64,000 bases of DNA from Mesorhizobium sp. dw_380 (lineage in GTDB: Bacteria > Pseudomonadota > Alphaproteobacteria > Rhizobiales > Rhizobiaceae): positions 1 to 64,000 of the forward strand of contig NZ_JAFFIW010000030.1 in NCBI RefSeq assembly GCF_018588885.1. Direction: 5' to 3'. Positions within the stretch are counted from its first letter, which is position 1. Every line of letters begins with the position of its first letter. Shown here in pieces: positions 43,391 through 53,177 of the stretch. The position numbers and the translations under genes are program-made. The notes beneath the pieces were generated by a model. It did not search any database and was not told the DNA's origin. It was given only the letters and a program-made list of their open reading frames with translations.

Positions 43391-44379
43391 GATCCTGCCT
43401 GCCGTAGTTTGATGTCTGATCCTACATAGTCCGGTGCCACGCTGCTTTCCACCGCGATCCCATCAGTCGTGCCCGACTTCGCCGATCCGAACTGTGCCAT
43501 CGTCGCCTCGATCTCTTCCCTGATCCAGGCCTTGAAGTCCCGAACCTTGCGGCTCTCGGCCTTGGCCGACGAGGTCACCAGCCAATAGCCGAGCCCGCTC
43601 TGAGCACGGATTCCGAACGGCGCCACCAGCCGCCCGTCGGCCAGCGCGTCCGCCGCCAGCAATTGCCAGCCGAGCATCACGCCATGGCCCGCAATCGCCG
43701 ATTCCAGGCACAGCATCGGATCGGTGAAGCGCGCGCCCTTCTGGAAGGTGACGGGCGGAACACCGGCGGCAGTGAACCAGCTTTCCCAGTTGATCATCGC
43801 CCGCTCGTCGGTGATGGCGCAGGTCTGGGCGAGATCCTCGATCGATTTCAATTTCCTGGCGATGCCGGGCGCGCAGACCGGAAAGACTTCCTGCGCCAAA
43901 AGCAGTTCCGCCCGCCCGCCCGGCCATTTGCCGTCGCCAAGCCGGATGGCGATGTCGATGTCGGAATGATCGAGATTGGCCAACCGCACCGACGCGTCGA
44001 TGCGCAGCAGCACGTTGGGATGCCGGTCGAAGTGACGTGATAGCCTTGGCAGCAGCCATTTCGAGGCAAACGCTGGCGCCACCGAGACCACCAGCGTGCA
44101 TTGGCTCGCCTCGTCTGCCAGAGCCACCGCCTGCGCAAGTTCGCGAAACCCGGCGCCGAGGCGGCTTGCAAAGACGGCGCCGAATTCGGTCAGCACCAGA
44201 CCGTTCGTAGTGCGCTCGAACAGCGCCTGGCCGAGCTGCTTTTCGGTGCGGCTGATCTGCTGGCTGACGGCGCTGGCCGAAACATTGAGTTCGCCGGCGG
44301 CTGCCGCGAGCGAGCCGAGACGGGCGACGGTTTCGACGGCGCGAAGGCCGTTGAGGTGGACGCGGTTGAGCATGGTCAT
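43387..44379 (-). CDS. LysR-family regulator, GcvA-like
   Basis: A 330-residue regulator starting at MTMLNRVHLNGLRAVE, with a helix-turn-helix in residues about 15-70 (LGSLAAAAGELNVSASAVSQQISRTEKQLG) and the effector domain after it. Two ATGs (44379, 44373) are possible and no strong ribosome site is seen. It is coupled by ATGA overlap to the M29 aminopeptidase gene, an uncommon same-strand arrangement for LysR genes. Confidence 0.88.
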   Translation of the reverse strand: MTMLNRVHLNGLRAVETVARLGSLAAAAGELNVSASAVSQQISRTEKQLGQALFERTTNGLVLTEFGAVFASRLGAGFRELAQAVALADEASQCTLVVSVAPAFASKWLLPRLSRHFDRHPNVLLRIDASVRLANLDHSDIDIAIRLGDGKWPGGRAELLLAQEVFPVCAPGIARKLKSIEDLAQTCAITDERAMINWESWFTAAGVPPVTFQKGARFTDPMLCLESAIAGHGVMLGWQLLAADALADGRLVAPFGIRAQSGLGYWLVTSSAKAESRKVRDFKAWIREEIEATMAQFGSAKSGTTDGIAVESSVAPDYVGSDIKLRQAGS

Positions 44380-44475
44380 TTGAGTTTTTCTAAACCGGTC
44401 CGGCTGAAATCTCAATTGAAACAAACACCGAAACGGCGGACTTTGCCCGGGGGAGACCGACCCGTGGAGCCGGAA

Positions 44476-44700
44476 ATGCTAGGGATCTTGTCGTCGCTGA
44501 AGGTCATGTTCACCGCCAATCAGCCGTATGAGCCGCGCTCCGAGAGCGACACCCAGAGATGGCTGGCCGACCCGCTTTCCCATCCCGCGCTGAACACCAT
44601 GTCTGAACGCGAACTCGGCGATGTGCCGTTCAGGCTGACGGCGCGGCGCACTGCCCACGAGACCGCTTCATTGCATGCCGGTTTTGGCGGGCGCTGCTGA
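44476..44700 (+). CDS. Small conserved-looking protein, 74 residues
   Basis: The frame starts at an ATG preceded by GGAG at six bases and encodes 74 residues. The centre, DPLSHPALNTMSERELGDVPF, resembles the core of a short Rhizobiales protein group with a DPLxHPxL-xMxxRELxDLPF pattern. It has no signal peptide or membrane segment. It is divergent from the LysR gene at 44379. Function unknown. Part of a longer open frame that begins inside the LysR gene on the other strand, so the true gene is this 3' part. Confidence 0.6.
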   Translation: MLGILSSLKVMFTANQPYEPRSESDTQRWLADPLSHPALNTMSERELGDVPFRLTARRTAHETASLHAGFGGRC

Positions 44701-44817
44701 GCGAAGGCGGCACCTTCCAGTTCAGAATAAATCCAGCGGTGCATGGCGCACTGAGGTCGCATTGGCCCAACGAAAGGCGGGTTGTTTCAGCGATCCCTGC
44801 ACTTATTGTGCGCCGCA

Positions 44818-45975
44818 ATGACATCGGCCACCCCAGCGCTGCGTTTTACGTTCGCCGGCATGATCGCCATGGCCGTCGCAATGGGCATCGGCCGTTTCGT
44901 CTACACGCCGATCCTGCCCGGCATGATGGAAGAACTGCATCTGTCGCCGGCCAATGCCGGATGGATCGCCTCGGCCAATTATCTCGGCTACCTCGTCGGC
45001 GCGCTGGTCGCGGCAGGCGGCTGGGCGCATGGGCGCGAGCGCCTGCTGATGCTGGCCGGTCTCAGCGCCAGTGCCATCCTTGCCGCGCTGATGGGGCTGA
45101 CCGACGTCATGGTCGCCTTTCTCGTCATCCGTTTTCTGGCCGGTCTGGCCAGCGCCTTCGTCATGGTTTTCATGGCCAGCATCGTTTTCAGCCATATCGC
45201 GGCGGCCGGACGCAGCGACCTGCAGGCGTGGCATTTTGGCGGCGTCGGTCTCGGCATTGCGATCTCCGCGGCGATGATGGCGGTTCTGGTCACCGAACAT
45301 GCCGGCTGGGCGGCGGGCTGGTTGTGGTCGGGAGCAATTTCGGCCTGTGGCTTCGTGGGCGTGGCGCTGTTGGTGAACGAAGGGCCGCTCACCAACGGCG
45401 AAGCCGGTCCTGAGCCGGCGCTGCCGAAAGACCGCTCGCTCATGAAGATTATCGTCGCCTATGGCCTGTTTGGCTTTGGCTATGTGGTGACGGCGACATT
45501 CCTGGTCGCCATCGTGCGGCAAGGGGGCGGCAGCCGCGTCTTCGAGGCCGTGGTGTGGATGGTCGCCGGCCTTGCCGGCTTTCCCTCGACCTGGCTCTGG
45601 CAGAAGATCGCCGCACGCATCGGGCTCTATGCCGCCTATGCGCTGGCATGCTTCATCGAAGTGATCGGCGTCACCGCCAGCGTGGCGCTTGGTGGATATT
45701 CCGGACCGCTGCTTGGCGGCCTGCTCCTCGGCGGCACCTTCATTGCCATCACGGCGTTTGGCTTGCAGGCCGCGCGCCAGCAGGCGCCAAGGGCGCCCCG
45801 GCGTATCTTTGCCTTGATGACGGCCTCATTCGGCCTTGGCCAGATCATCGGCCCGATTGCCGCCGGGCTTTTGGCTCAGGCGTCAGGCGATTTCTTCCTC
45901 GCTTCGATCGTCGCCGCGGCCATGCTGGTCGCCTCCGGCATCATCACATGGTCGGCCGTGCCAAAATCGCCATGA
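44818..45975 (+). CDS. MFS transporter, YbfB/YjiJ family
   Basis: A 385-residue major facilitator with about twelve membrane segments. The N-terminal ALRFTFAGMIAMAVAMGIGRFVYTPILPGM is characteristic of the YbfB/YjiJ group. Substrate unknown. A TTG start 36 bases earlier (behind GAAAGGCGGG) has a better ribosome site than the ATG at 44818, so the N-terminus is uncertain. Stands alone, no adjacent regulator on its strand. Confidence 0.88.
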   Translation: MTSATPALRFTFAGMIAMAVAMGIGRFVYTPILPGMMEELHLSPANAGWIASANYLGYLVGALVAAGGWAHGRERLLMLAGLSASAILAALMGLTDVMVAFLVIRFLAGLASAFVMVFMASIVFSHIAAAGRSDLQAWHFGGVGLGIAISAAMMAVLVTEHAGWAAGWLWSGAISACGFVGVALLVNEGPLTNGEAGPEPALPKDRSLMKIIVAYGLFGFGYVVTATFLVAIVRQGGGSRVFEAVVWMVAGLAGFPSTWLWQKIAARIGLYAAYALACFIEVIGVTASVALGGYSGPLLGGLLLGGTFIAITAFGLQAARQQAPRAPRRIFALMTASFGLGQIIGPIAAGLLAQASGDFFLASIVAAAMLVASGIITWSAVPKSP

Positions 45976-46089
45976 TTTGTGGTCTTGCTCTGCGCCGGGT
46001 ATCGGGCGGGCATTTTCTTTCCCCCTAATGTGTGACTTTATGCCCGCCAAAGTCAGTTGATTTGCGCACAGAGCAAGGAATTTCCCACA

Positions 46090-47349
46090 GTGTTCGTATC
46101 CTTCTTCCCGCAGCCGAAGCTCTTCTTCTCTTCGGCCGCCATCTGGAGCCTTGCGGCGATCCTGTTCTGGTTTTTTGGCGGCGAGCAGCTGGGAGCTGTC
46201 TTGGGCTTGCCGCCGGCCGCCGCCGGTGCGCCGCCGATTATCGGTATTGCGGTGCTGGTTTCGAAGCCGTTCCTCTGGTTCTATATCTACTTCGCGCTTT
46301 GCGTGGGCATCTTCTACGGATTCTGGAGCTGGTATTCGCCGCATCCATGGCAGCGCTGGTCGATCCTGATGACAGCGGTCGTCCTGTTCTTCATCTATTT
46401 CAATGTGCAGGTCAGCGTCGCCGTCAACGCCTGGTACGGCCCTTTCTTCGACTATGTGCAAGGGCTCATGTCAGGGACCGGAACATCGACCAACGCGGAA
46501 TTCTACACCGGACTGGCCGACTTCTCATGGCTCGCGCTGGTCGGCATGAACGTGCAGGTCGTCAATGCCTTTATCGTCAGCCACTGGATCTTCCGCTGGC
46601 GCACGGCGATGAACAACTACTTCATCGAGAACTGGGCCAGGCTGCGCCATATCGAGGGCGCCTCGCAGCGTATCCAGGAAGACACGATGCGGTTCTCGCA
46701 AATCATGGAGGATCTCGGCTCCAGCTTCGTCCAGTCGATCATGACCTTGATCGCCTTCCTGCCGGTCATGATCCAGTTGCAGGCTCACATCAGCGAGTTG
46801 CCGATCGTCGGCGCGATCCCGCAGCCCTTGGTGATCGCGGCACTGGCCTGGTGTCTGTTCGGAACGATCTCGGTGATGATCGCCGGCCTGAAGCTTCCGG
46901 GGCTGCAGTTCCGCAACCAGCGTGTCGAAGCCGCTTACCGCAAGGAACTGGTCTATGGCGAAGACCATGCGGACCGCGCGCAGCCCGCCACCACGGCCGA
47001 GCTGTTCGCGAATGTCCGCCATAATTATTTCAGGCTCTATTTCCACTACATTTATTTCAACGTCGTCCGGTACACCTACCTGCAGGCCGACAACATTTTC
47101 TCGCTGCTGATCCTGGGTCCGTCGCTGGTCGCGCACAAGATAACGTTCGGCGCGCTGAACCAGATCTCGAACGCATTCGGGAAGGTGACGGGCTCGCTGC
47201 AGTTCCTGCTCACCTCCTGGTCGACGATCGTCGAGCTGCAGTCGGTCCACAAACGTCTGCGCGCCTTCGAGGCAACGCTCCTCGGCGAACCGCTGCCTGC
47301 TATTGATCAGCGTTATCTGGCAAAGCATGGCGCCGAGGATCCGGCCTAG
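46090..47349 (+). CDS. bacA: BacA/SbmA-family peptide transporter
   Basis: A 419-residue inner-membrane protein of the SbmA/BacA family, which imports proline-rich and nodule-specific cysteine-rich peptides and also influences lipid A with very-long-chain fatty acids. The GTG start at 46090 gives MFVSFFPQPKLFF, matching the BacA N-terminus and the family length near 420; an upstream TTG is unlikely. AAGGAA lies ten bases before. About seven to eight membrane segments are evident. In Sinorhizobium and Brucella it is needed for chronic host infection. Located among housekeeping genes. Confidence 0.92.
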   Translation: MFVSFFPQPKLFFSSAAIWSLAAILFWFFGGEQLGAVLGLPPAAAGAPPIIGIAVLVSKPFLWFYIYFALCVGIFYGFWSWYSPHPWQRWSILMTAVVLFFIYFNVQVSVAVNAWYGPFFDYVQGLMSGTGTSTNAEFYTGLADFSWLALVGMNVQVVNAFIVSHWIFRWRTAMNNYFIENWARLRHIEGASQRIQEDTMRFSQIMEDLGSSFVQSIMTLIAFLPVMIQLQAHISELPIVGAIPQPLVIAALAWCLFGTISVMIAGLKLPGLQFRNQRVEAAYRKELVYGEDHADRAQPATTAELFANVRHNYFRLYFHYIYFNVVRYTYLQADNIFSLLILGPSLVAHKITFGALNQISNAFGKVTGSLQFLLTSWSTIVELQSVHKRLRAFEATLLGEPLPAIDQRYLAKHGAEDPA

Positions 47350-47385
47350 GAAGACTGAGGAACCGATGCGAAACGGGTTGGCGGC

Positions 47386-48393
47386 TCAGCCGCCGACCGA
47401 AACCTGCCTCTGGGAGCCGTCTTGCCGCGAAATATAATCGCGAAAACTGATGCACTCGACGTCTGATTTGACGCAAACCTCGCCGGCAAAACGTTCCAGC
47501 GCGTTCCAGTAGGCGCCGTCATTCATCAGCGTGAAATGGAAGCCCAATTCCAGCGGGATGCGCTTGCCCCGATATTGCGTATCGAAGGCGGCGCGAAACG
47601 CCTGATAGGTCCGGTCGGCGAACGCGTCCGCCTTCCTCGGCCGCTCGAAGCCGCCGGAATGCCTGACATAGAGATTATAGTCCATGGCGATCACCGGCCT
47701 TGATTCCGGTCCCTCCGGAATCTGAGGCAGCGAAAAATGCATGATGCCGTTGCCGGCCGCCGGCAGGGCAGGGCCCTGCGAGACGCCGCTGGCGTCGAAC
47801 CGGTAGCCCGCGGCGGGCAGTGCCTCGTAAAGCGCCTTGCCGGTCGACAGATAGGGCGCGCGGAAACCGACAACCGCGTGCCGCGCGAAATCGCGCCAGC
47901 CCGGGGGCTCCGCCGCAATGCCGTTGATCGCATAGGCGTTCTCGAGGATGTGCTCGAACGAGGCGAATTCCTTGAGCCAGTCGGCCTGGTTCCAGTCCTT
48001 GCCGTCGAAATGGCCGCAGGCGTGGCTGGCGACGTCGTGGCCCTCATGCGCGGCGAGGCCGATCTGCTCCAGCCGCTCGGCCACTTCCTGTTTTGAAGCG
48101 GCAAAGCCGATGTTGGATTTGCCCGGTGTCTTGCCCGGCGCGGTGTATTCCTTGCGCGTCTCCGGCGACAGCAGGAAGACGCAGGACAGAAAATAGGTGA
48201 AATGCGCGCCGGTGCGCTGCGCCAGCGCCCGGCTACGCTTCCATTGCGGGATGTCGCGGGCGCTGTCGAACGAGATGATGACCACCTGCTTCGGCTTTGC
48301 CGGCATTGGTGGCGTCGGCGGATCGGCCAGGGCCGCGCCGGCGGTGGCGAGCGAGGCAAGGGAAAACGCAGCAACGCGAAACGGACGAAGCAT
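47386..48393 (-). CDS. Secreted polysaccharide deacetylase-family protein
   Basis: A 335-residue protein with a signal peptide (residues about 1-23, LASLATAGAALA) and a NodB-homology-type fold. Metal-binding features include FDSARD near the start of the domain and SHACGHFDG (His residues) near residue 118. VGFRAPYLS supplies the usual Arg. Members remove N-acetyl or O-acetyl groups from polysaccharides; substrate unknown. The ATG at 48393 is preferred over a TTG two codons earlier. Converges on bacA. Confidence 0.85.
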   Translation of the reverse strand: MLRPFRVAAFSLASLATAGAALADPPTPPMPAKPKQVVIISFDSARDIPQWKRSRALAQRTGAHFTYFLSCVFLLSPETRKEYTAPGKTPGKSNIGFAASKQEVAERLEQIGLAAHEGHDVASHACGHFDGKDWNQADWLKEFASFEHILENAYAINGIAAEPPGWRDFARHAVVGFRAPYLSTGKALYEALPAAGYRFDASGVSQGPALPAAGNGIMHFSLPQIPEGPESRPVIAMDYNLYVRHSGGFERPRKADAFADRTYQAFRAAFDTQYRGKRIPLELGFHFTLMNDGAYWNALERFAGEVCVKSDVECISFRDYISRQDGSQRQVSVGG

Positions 48394-48591
48394 CGGCAAT
48401 CGATCTGAGGTTCAGGGAAATGTGTGGAAGCCGGCTATCGGGCAAATGTGGCGTGGATGCGATCGTTCTTTTCTGGTCTCTTGTCTTGCGATAAGCCGAT
48501 TTTCCGGCTGAACCCCTTCCATGCCGACAAAATTTCGCTAAAACGCGGGCTCATGAACCGCCCCGGCCCGGGGCAGGAATGGTTTTGATTG

Positions 48592-49257
48592 ATGTCCGAC
48601 GACAGTTTTATCCGTGAAGTCAACGACGAGATGCGTCGCGAACAGGCGCAGAAGCTGTGGGACCGTTTCGGCCCGGCCTTGCTTGTCCTTGCGGTCCTCG
48701 TGGTGCTCGGCACCGCCGCCTTCGTCGGCTATCGCTATTGGGATGAGACACGCGCCAACCGCTCCGGCGACGCCTTCTCGCAGGCCCTGAAGCTTGCCAA
48801 TGACGGCAAGAACGACGATGCGCTGACCGCGCTCGACCAGCTGGAGAAGGATGGCTATGGCGCCTATCCGCTGCTCGCCCGCATGCGCGCCGCGACCGTC
48901 AAGGCGAGCAAGGGCGACGTCGATGCCGCCGTCAAGGATTTCGACAATGTCGCCGCCGACACCGCCATTCCCCAGGCCATTCGCGACATGGCGCGGCTCA
49001 GGGCAGCGCTGCTGCTCGTCGACCATGGTTCCTTCGCCGACGTTTCCAGCCGTGTCGAGGCACTCACGTCCGACACCAACACGCTGCGCCACACGGCACG
49101 CGAGGCGCTCGGCCTTGCCGCCTGGAAGGAAGGCAAGACCCAGGACGCGCTGAAGCTGTTCGACCAGATCGCCGCCGATGACGGCGCCCCGCGCAACATC
49201 CGCGAGCGGGCAACGCTGATGTCCGAGCTGATCCGCGGCTCGGGCAATGCATCGTGA
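48592..49257 (+). CDS. YfgM-like membrane-anchored TPR protein
   Basis: A 221-residue protein with a short cytoplasmic N-terminus, one membrane helix (residues about 25-47, [20 protein letters not shown]) and a tetratricopeptide-type periplasmic domain ([26 protein letters not shown] and further repeats). It matches the YfgM/TPR_21 family, partners of the SecYEG-associated chaperone PpiD in E. coli. GTGA overlap couples it to der. In many other bacteria a BamB gene sits between the two; none is present here. Confidence 0.88.
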   Translation: MSDDSFIREVNDEMRREQAQKLWDRFGPALLVLAVLVVLGTAAFVGYRYWDETRANRSGDAFSQALKLANDGKNDDALTALDQLEKDGYGAYPLLARMRAATVKASKGDVDAAVKDFDNVAADTAIPQAIRDMARLRAALLLVDHGSFADVSSRVEALTSDTNTLRHTAREALGLAAWKEGKTQDALKLFDQIAADDGAPRNIRERATLMSELIRGSGNAS

Positions 49258-50687
49258 CCTTCAAAGTCGCCATCATCGGCAGACCTAACGTCGGCAAATC
49301 GACCCTTTTCAATCGGCTGGTGGGAAGGAAGCTGGCGCTTGTCGACGACACGCCCGGTGTCACCCGTGACCGCCGTGTCCACGCCGCGAAACTTTACGAC
49401 CTGCATTTCGACGTCATCGATACCGCCGGTTTCGAGGACGCGGGCGCCTCGACCTTGCCCGGCCGCATGCGGGCGCAGACCGAGATCGCCATCCGCGAGG
49501 CGGACCTGATCTTCTTCACCATCGACGCGAAATCCGGCCTGCTGCCCGACGACCGGACCTTCGCCGAGATCGTGCGCAAGTCCGGCAAGCCGGTCGTGCT
49601 GGTCGCCAACAAGGCCGAAGCCAAGGGTGCGCAGGGCGGCATGCTGGAGGCCTGGGAGCTCGGCCTTGGCGAGCCGATCCCGGTTTCGGCCGAACACGGC
49701 CAGGGCATGCCCGATCTTCGCGATGCGGTGATTGATGCGCTTGGCGAGGCGCGCGCCTTCGGTGAAGACGAAGCTGGCGAAGACGAAGAGATCGCCACCG
49801 GCGAGGTGCTGATCGGCGAGGACATCGCCGACCCGGACGTTGAGCCTGCCTATGACGACACCAAGCCGATGCGCATCGCCGTCGTTGGTCGTCCGAACGC
49901 CGGCAAGTCGACGCTGATCAACGCGCTGATCGGCGAGGAGCGGCTGCTGACGGGACCGGAAGCCGGGATCACGCGTGATTCCATCTCGGTCGACTGGGAT
50001 TGGCGCGGCCGCCGGATCAAGCTGTTCGATACGGCCGGAATGCGCCGCAAGGCCAGGATCCACGAGAAGCTGGAAGTGATGTCGGTGCAGGATGGCTTGC
50101 GCGCCATCCGCTTTGCCGAGATCGTCATTATCGTGCTCGACGCCACCATCCCCTTCGAGAAGCAGGATCTGCAGATAGCCGACCTGATCATCCGCGAGGG
50201 CCGGGCGCCGGTGATCGCCTTCAACAAATGGGACCTGATCGATCATCCGCAGGAGCTTCTGGCGGAACTGCGCGAGAAGACCGAACGGCTGTTGCCGCAG
50301 GTGCGCGGCATCCAGGCCGTGCCCGTCTCGGCCGAGACCGGACGCGGCCTCGACAAGCTGATGGATGCGGTGCTGAAGACACACAAGGTGTGGAACAGCC
50401 GTGTTTCGACCGGCAAGCTCAACCGCTGGCTCGAAGCCATCCTGGCGCATCACCCGCCGCCCGCCGTTGCCGGGCGCCGGCTGAAGGTCAAATACGTCAC
50501 TCAGGCCAAGACGCGGCCGCCGGGCTTCGTCGTCCAGTGCTCGCGGCCCGACGCGATGCCGCAAAGCTACGTCCGCTATCTCTCCAACAGCCTGCGCCAA
50601 GCTTTCGACATGCCGGGCGTGCCGATCCGCATCGCGCTGCGCACCTCGGACAATCCTTTCGCCGGCCGGGCCAAGAAACGCGGCTAA
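49254..50687 (+). CDS. der: Ribosome-assembly GTPase Der (EngA)
   Basis: A 477-residue essential GTPase for 50S ribosome assembly. Two tandem G domains are seen: GRPNVGKST (residue 9) and GRPNAGKST (about residue 213), with DTAGFED/DTAGMRR switch regions and a C-terminal KH-like domain (about 385-477). The first domain has NKAE at the G4 position, the second NKWD. Between them is an acidic linker ([15 protein letters not shown]). The GTG start overlaps the TPR gene stop. Confidence 0.97.
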   Translation: MTFKVAIIGRPNVGKSTLFNRLVGRKLALVDDTPGVTRDRRVHAAKLYDLHFDVIDTAGFEDAGASTLPGRMRAQTEIAIREADLIFFTIDAKSGLLPDDRTFAEIVRKSGKPVVLVANKAEAKGAQGGMLEAWELGLGEPIPVSAEHGQGMPDLRDAVIDALGEARAFGEDEAGEDEEIATGEVLIGEDIADPDVEPAYDDTKPMRIAVVGRPNAGKSTLINALIGEERLLTGPEAGITRDSISVDWDWRGRRIKLFDTAGMRRKARIHEKLEVMSVQDGLRAIRFAEIVIIVLDATIPFEKQDLQIADLIIREGRAPVIAFNKWDLIDHPQELLAELREKTERLLPQVRGIQAVPVSAETGRGLDKLMDAVLKTHKVWNSRVSTGKLNRWLEAILAHHPPPAVAGRRLKVKYVTQAKTRPPGFVVQCSRPDAMPQSYVRYLSNSLRQAFDMPGVPIRIALRTSDNPFAGRAKKRG

Positions 50688-50705
50688 GCTCCAGCGCTCG
50701 TCCGA

Positions 50706-51617
50706 TCAGGCCACGGCACGCAAGGTTCGCGCATTGTCCGGCAGCGCCTGCCGCGCCGCTTCCAGCAATATGTCGGCAAGGCGAGCCGCTACCGGCTCGG
50801 ATTCGGCATCGCGTCGATAAAGGAACAGCGCCATCTTGGGCAGCGCCGGCAACCCGGCGATCTCGGGCGTCATCGCGCTGACGCTGGTCGGCAGGCCAAT
50901 GTCGGTGCGGATCGTCAGTCCAAGCCCCGCGGCGACCGCTGCCCAGATGCCGCCAAGGCTCGGGCTGGAGAAGGCCATGCGCCAGGGCAGGCCGGCGCGG
51001 TCGAGCGTTTCCGTCGCCACCGTGCGCAGCAGGCACGGCGCTTCGAGCGCCACCAGCGGCAGCGGTTCGCCGTCGCGAAGGCTGGTCTCGATGCGCTTTG
51101 CCGGACCGATCCAGCGCATTGGAACATCGGCGACATGCTCGCTGTAGGGCAGCGTCTGGCCACTGTGCCAGGCGAGCGCGATGTCGAGGCTGCCTGACGT
51201 CACCCTGTCCGCGAGTTCGTGGCTGCGCGCGATCCTAGCTTCGATCTTGACCTTGGGGTGGGCGCGGGCAAAACGGCCAAGTACATCGGGCAAGACTGCC
51301 TCGCCGAAATCCTCCTGCAGGCCGAGCCGCACCCAGCCTTCCAGCTCGACGTCGTGGATGGCCGCTGCCGCCTCGTCATTCAGCTCGAGCAACCGGCGCG
51401 CATAGCCGAGCATGGTCTCGCCGGCCTCCGTCAAGCCCAGGCCGCGCCCCGATTTGCGGAAGATCGGCGTCGCGGCCTGCTCTTCCAGTTTCTTCAACTG
51501 CGCGCTGACCGCCGAGGTCGACCGGCCGAGGCGGTCGGCCGCCTTGGCAAAGCTGCCGAGCTCCATACCGGTGACGAAACTGCGGAGAACGTCGAGATCG
51601 AATGTCACGCGTTGCAT
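50706..51617 (-). CDS. LysR-family transcriptional regulator
   Basis: A 303-residue regulator with a winged helix at residues about 5-62 (LRSFVTGMELGSFAKAADRLGRSTSAVSAQLKKLE) and an effector domain resembling those of the NodD-independent, amino-acid or aromatic sensing LysR proteins. It is divergent from the MFS transporter at 51738 with 120 bases between and so probably controls it. It converges closely on der, only 18 bases apart. Confidence 0.92.
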   Translation of the reverse strand: MQRVTFDLDVLRSFVTGMELGSFAKAADRLGRSTSAVSAQLKKLEEQAATPIFRKSGRGLGLTEAGETMLGYARRLLELNDEAAAAIHDVELEGWVRLGLQEDFGEAVLPDVLGRFARAHPKVKIEARIARSHELADRVTSGSLDIALAWHSGQTLPYSEHVADVPMRWIGPAKRIETSLRDGEPLPLVALEAPCLLRTVATETLDRAGLPWRMAFSSPSLGGIWAAVAAGLGLTIRTDIGLPTSVSAMTPEIAGLPALPKMALFLYRRDAESEPVAARLADILLEAARQALPDNARTLRAVA

Positions 51618-51737
51618 GGGAAAGGTCCTGCTTTTCAGGATTAACAGTCAAAAACTTCCTGATTTTAAGGACGGACTTATGGCGATAGAGAGAAGCCGTC
51701 AAGGTCCAGCCCACCGGACCACCACGGGAATAGTACC

Positions 51738-53036
51738 ATGTCTGCCATTGTCGACTGCACCGACCAACAGCCAACACAAACTCGGAAATCCAGCGCTGCC
51801 GGTCCTGCCGAGCGTGCGTTCAGCCCTGGCCATCGCTGGAAGGTCCTGGGTATCGGCGTCGCCGCGAATGCGAGTTTCTCGGCGACTTTCTCCGGCATAC
51901 CGGCAACGGCGGTCGTGCTGCGTCAAGGCTATCACCTGAGCAATGCCGAGCTCGGCCTGGCACTCGGCCTTCTCGGGCTGGGCGTTGCGCTCAGCGAACT
52001 GCCCTGGGGTTTGCTCACTGACCGCTGGGGCGATCGCCGCGTGCTTCTGATCGGGCTCGGCGCGACGGCGGCATGGCTCCTTGCCATGGCCATGCTTGTC
52101 GTGCCGACGAGAGCAGGTATTCCCGATGTCGCGCTCCTGTCGGCAAGCCTGCTCGTCACGGGCTTGCTCGGCGGCAGTGTCAACGGCTCGAGCGGCCGTG
52201 CCATCATGGGCTGGTTCCGGGAAAACGAACGCGGCTTTGCCATGAGCATAAGGCAGACGGCGGTGCCGATGGGCGGCGGCCTCGGAGCGCTTGTCCTGCC
52301 TTCGCTTGCTTTGGCTTTCGGCTTCGCCGCGGTGTTCGGGCTGCTGGCGGGCGCCTCCGCTCTGTCTGCCCTGTTCGCCTGGCGTTGGCTGCACGAACCG
52401 CCGGCGGCGGGCGAGGGCCACGTCGTTTCATCGGCCGTGGCCGGGCCGGCGCCGCTGCGCAACATCGAGGTCTGGCGCATCGCGACCGCCATCGGCCTGC
52501 TCTGCTTTCCGCAAGTGGCGGTGCTCACTTTCGCATCGGTGTTCCTGCATGACTTCGCCGGGCTGGGGACGGCGGCGATCAGCGCCAGCCTCGCCGCCGT
52601 GCAGGTCGGCGCCATGGTCATGCGCGTCTGGAGCGGCCGTTTCACCGACCGCCACGGCAACCGGCGCCAGTTTCTCCGCTCCTGCAGTGCGCTCAGCGCA
52701 TTGGCCTTCATGACGCTTTGGCTGCTGGTCCTCGCCAGCCCCGCCATCCCAAGCGGCCAGTCATTCCTGATCGCGGTCCTTGCCTTGGTGCTGATTGTCG
52801 CAGGCATCTCGGTCTCCGCCTGGCATGGCGTTGCTTATACCGAACTGGCCACCCTTGCAGGCGCTGGCCATGTCGGAACCGCGCTCAGCCTCGCCAACAC
52901 CTTCGTTTTCGTCGGCTTCTTCCTGGTGCCGGTGGCCATTCCCGGGCTGCTGCACCTTTGGTCATGGTCCGGCGTCTGGCTGTCGGCCGCCATCTGCGCG
53001 CTGATCGCATGGCCGATCTTCCTGCGACCGGCCTGA
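51738..53036 (+). CDS. MFS transporter
   Basis: A 432-residue major facilitator with twelve predicted membrane segments after a 30-residue hydrophilic N-terminus. The A-motif-like loop WGLLTDRWGDRRVLL (about residues 95-110) and the matching SGRFTDRHGNRRQFL in the second half are typical. It resembles CynX/nitrate- or sugar-acid-type carriers only loosely; substrate unknown. Divergent LysR gene suggests induction by the substrate. Confidence 0.9.
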   Translation: MSAIVDCTDQQPTQTRKSSAAGPAERAFSPGHRWKVLGIGVAANASFSATFSGIPATAVVLRQGYHLSNAELGLALGLLGLGVALSELPWGLLTDRWGDRRVLLIGLGATAAWLLAMAMLVVPTRAGIPDVALLSASLLVTGLLGGSVNGSSGRAIMGWFRENERGFAMSIRQTAVPMGGGLGALVLPSLALAFGFAAVFGLLAGASALSALFAWRWLHEPPAAGEGHVVSSAVAGPAPLRNIEVWRIATAIGLLCFPQVAVLTFASVFLHDFAGLGTAAISASLAAVQVGAMVMRVWSGRFTDRHGNRRQFLRSCSALSALAFMTLWLLVLASPAIPSGQSFLIAVLALVLIVAGISVSAWHGVAYTELATLAGAGHVGTALSLANTFVFVGFFLVPVAIPGLLHLWSWSGVWLSAAICALIAWPIFLRPA

Positions 53037-53177
53037 CGCTCCGCCGCAAAACCGCCCGACTTCGAAACCACGAGCATGAGCCGACTGAGAAAACCCGGTC
53101 GATTCTGTTAACGTCCCATCAAGGTTAATGCATCATTTTGCTCTCCAGTGGGGTCAGTAGCGTTCCTGGAGAGTTCC

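Noticed and set aside
46090-48393. Possible symbiosis island because of bacA and a NodB-type deacetylase fold
   Set aside because: No nod, nif, fix or type III/IV secretion genes are present and the neighbours are core genes; the deacetylase is a secreted general polysaccharide deacetylase and not NodB.
53101-53135. GTTAA half-sites before the SleB-type gene, reminiscent of a CtrA box
   Set aside because: The TTAA halves are 13 bases apart and not the seven of a CtrA site.
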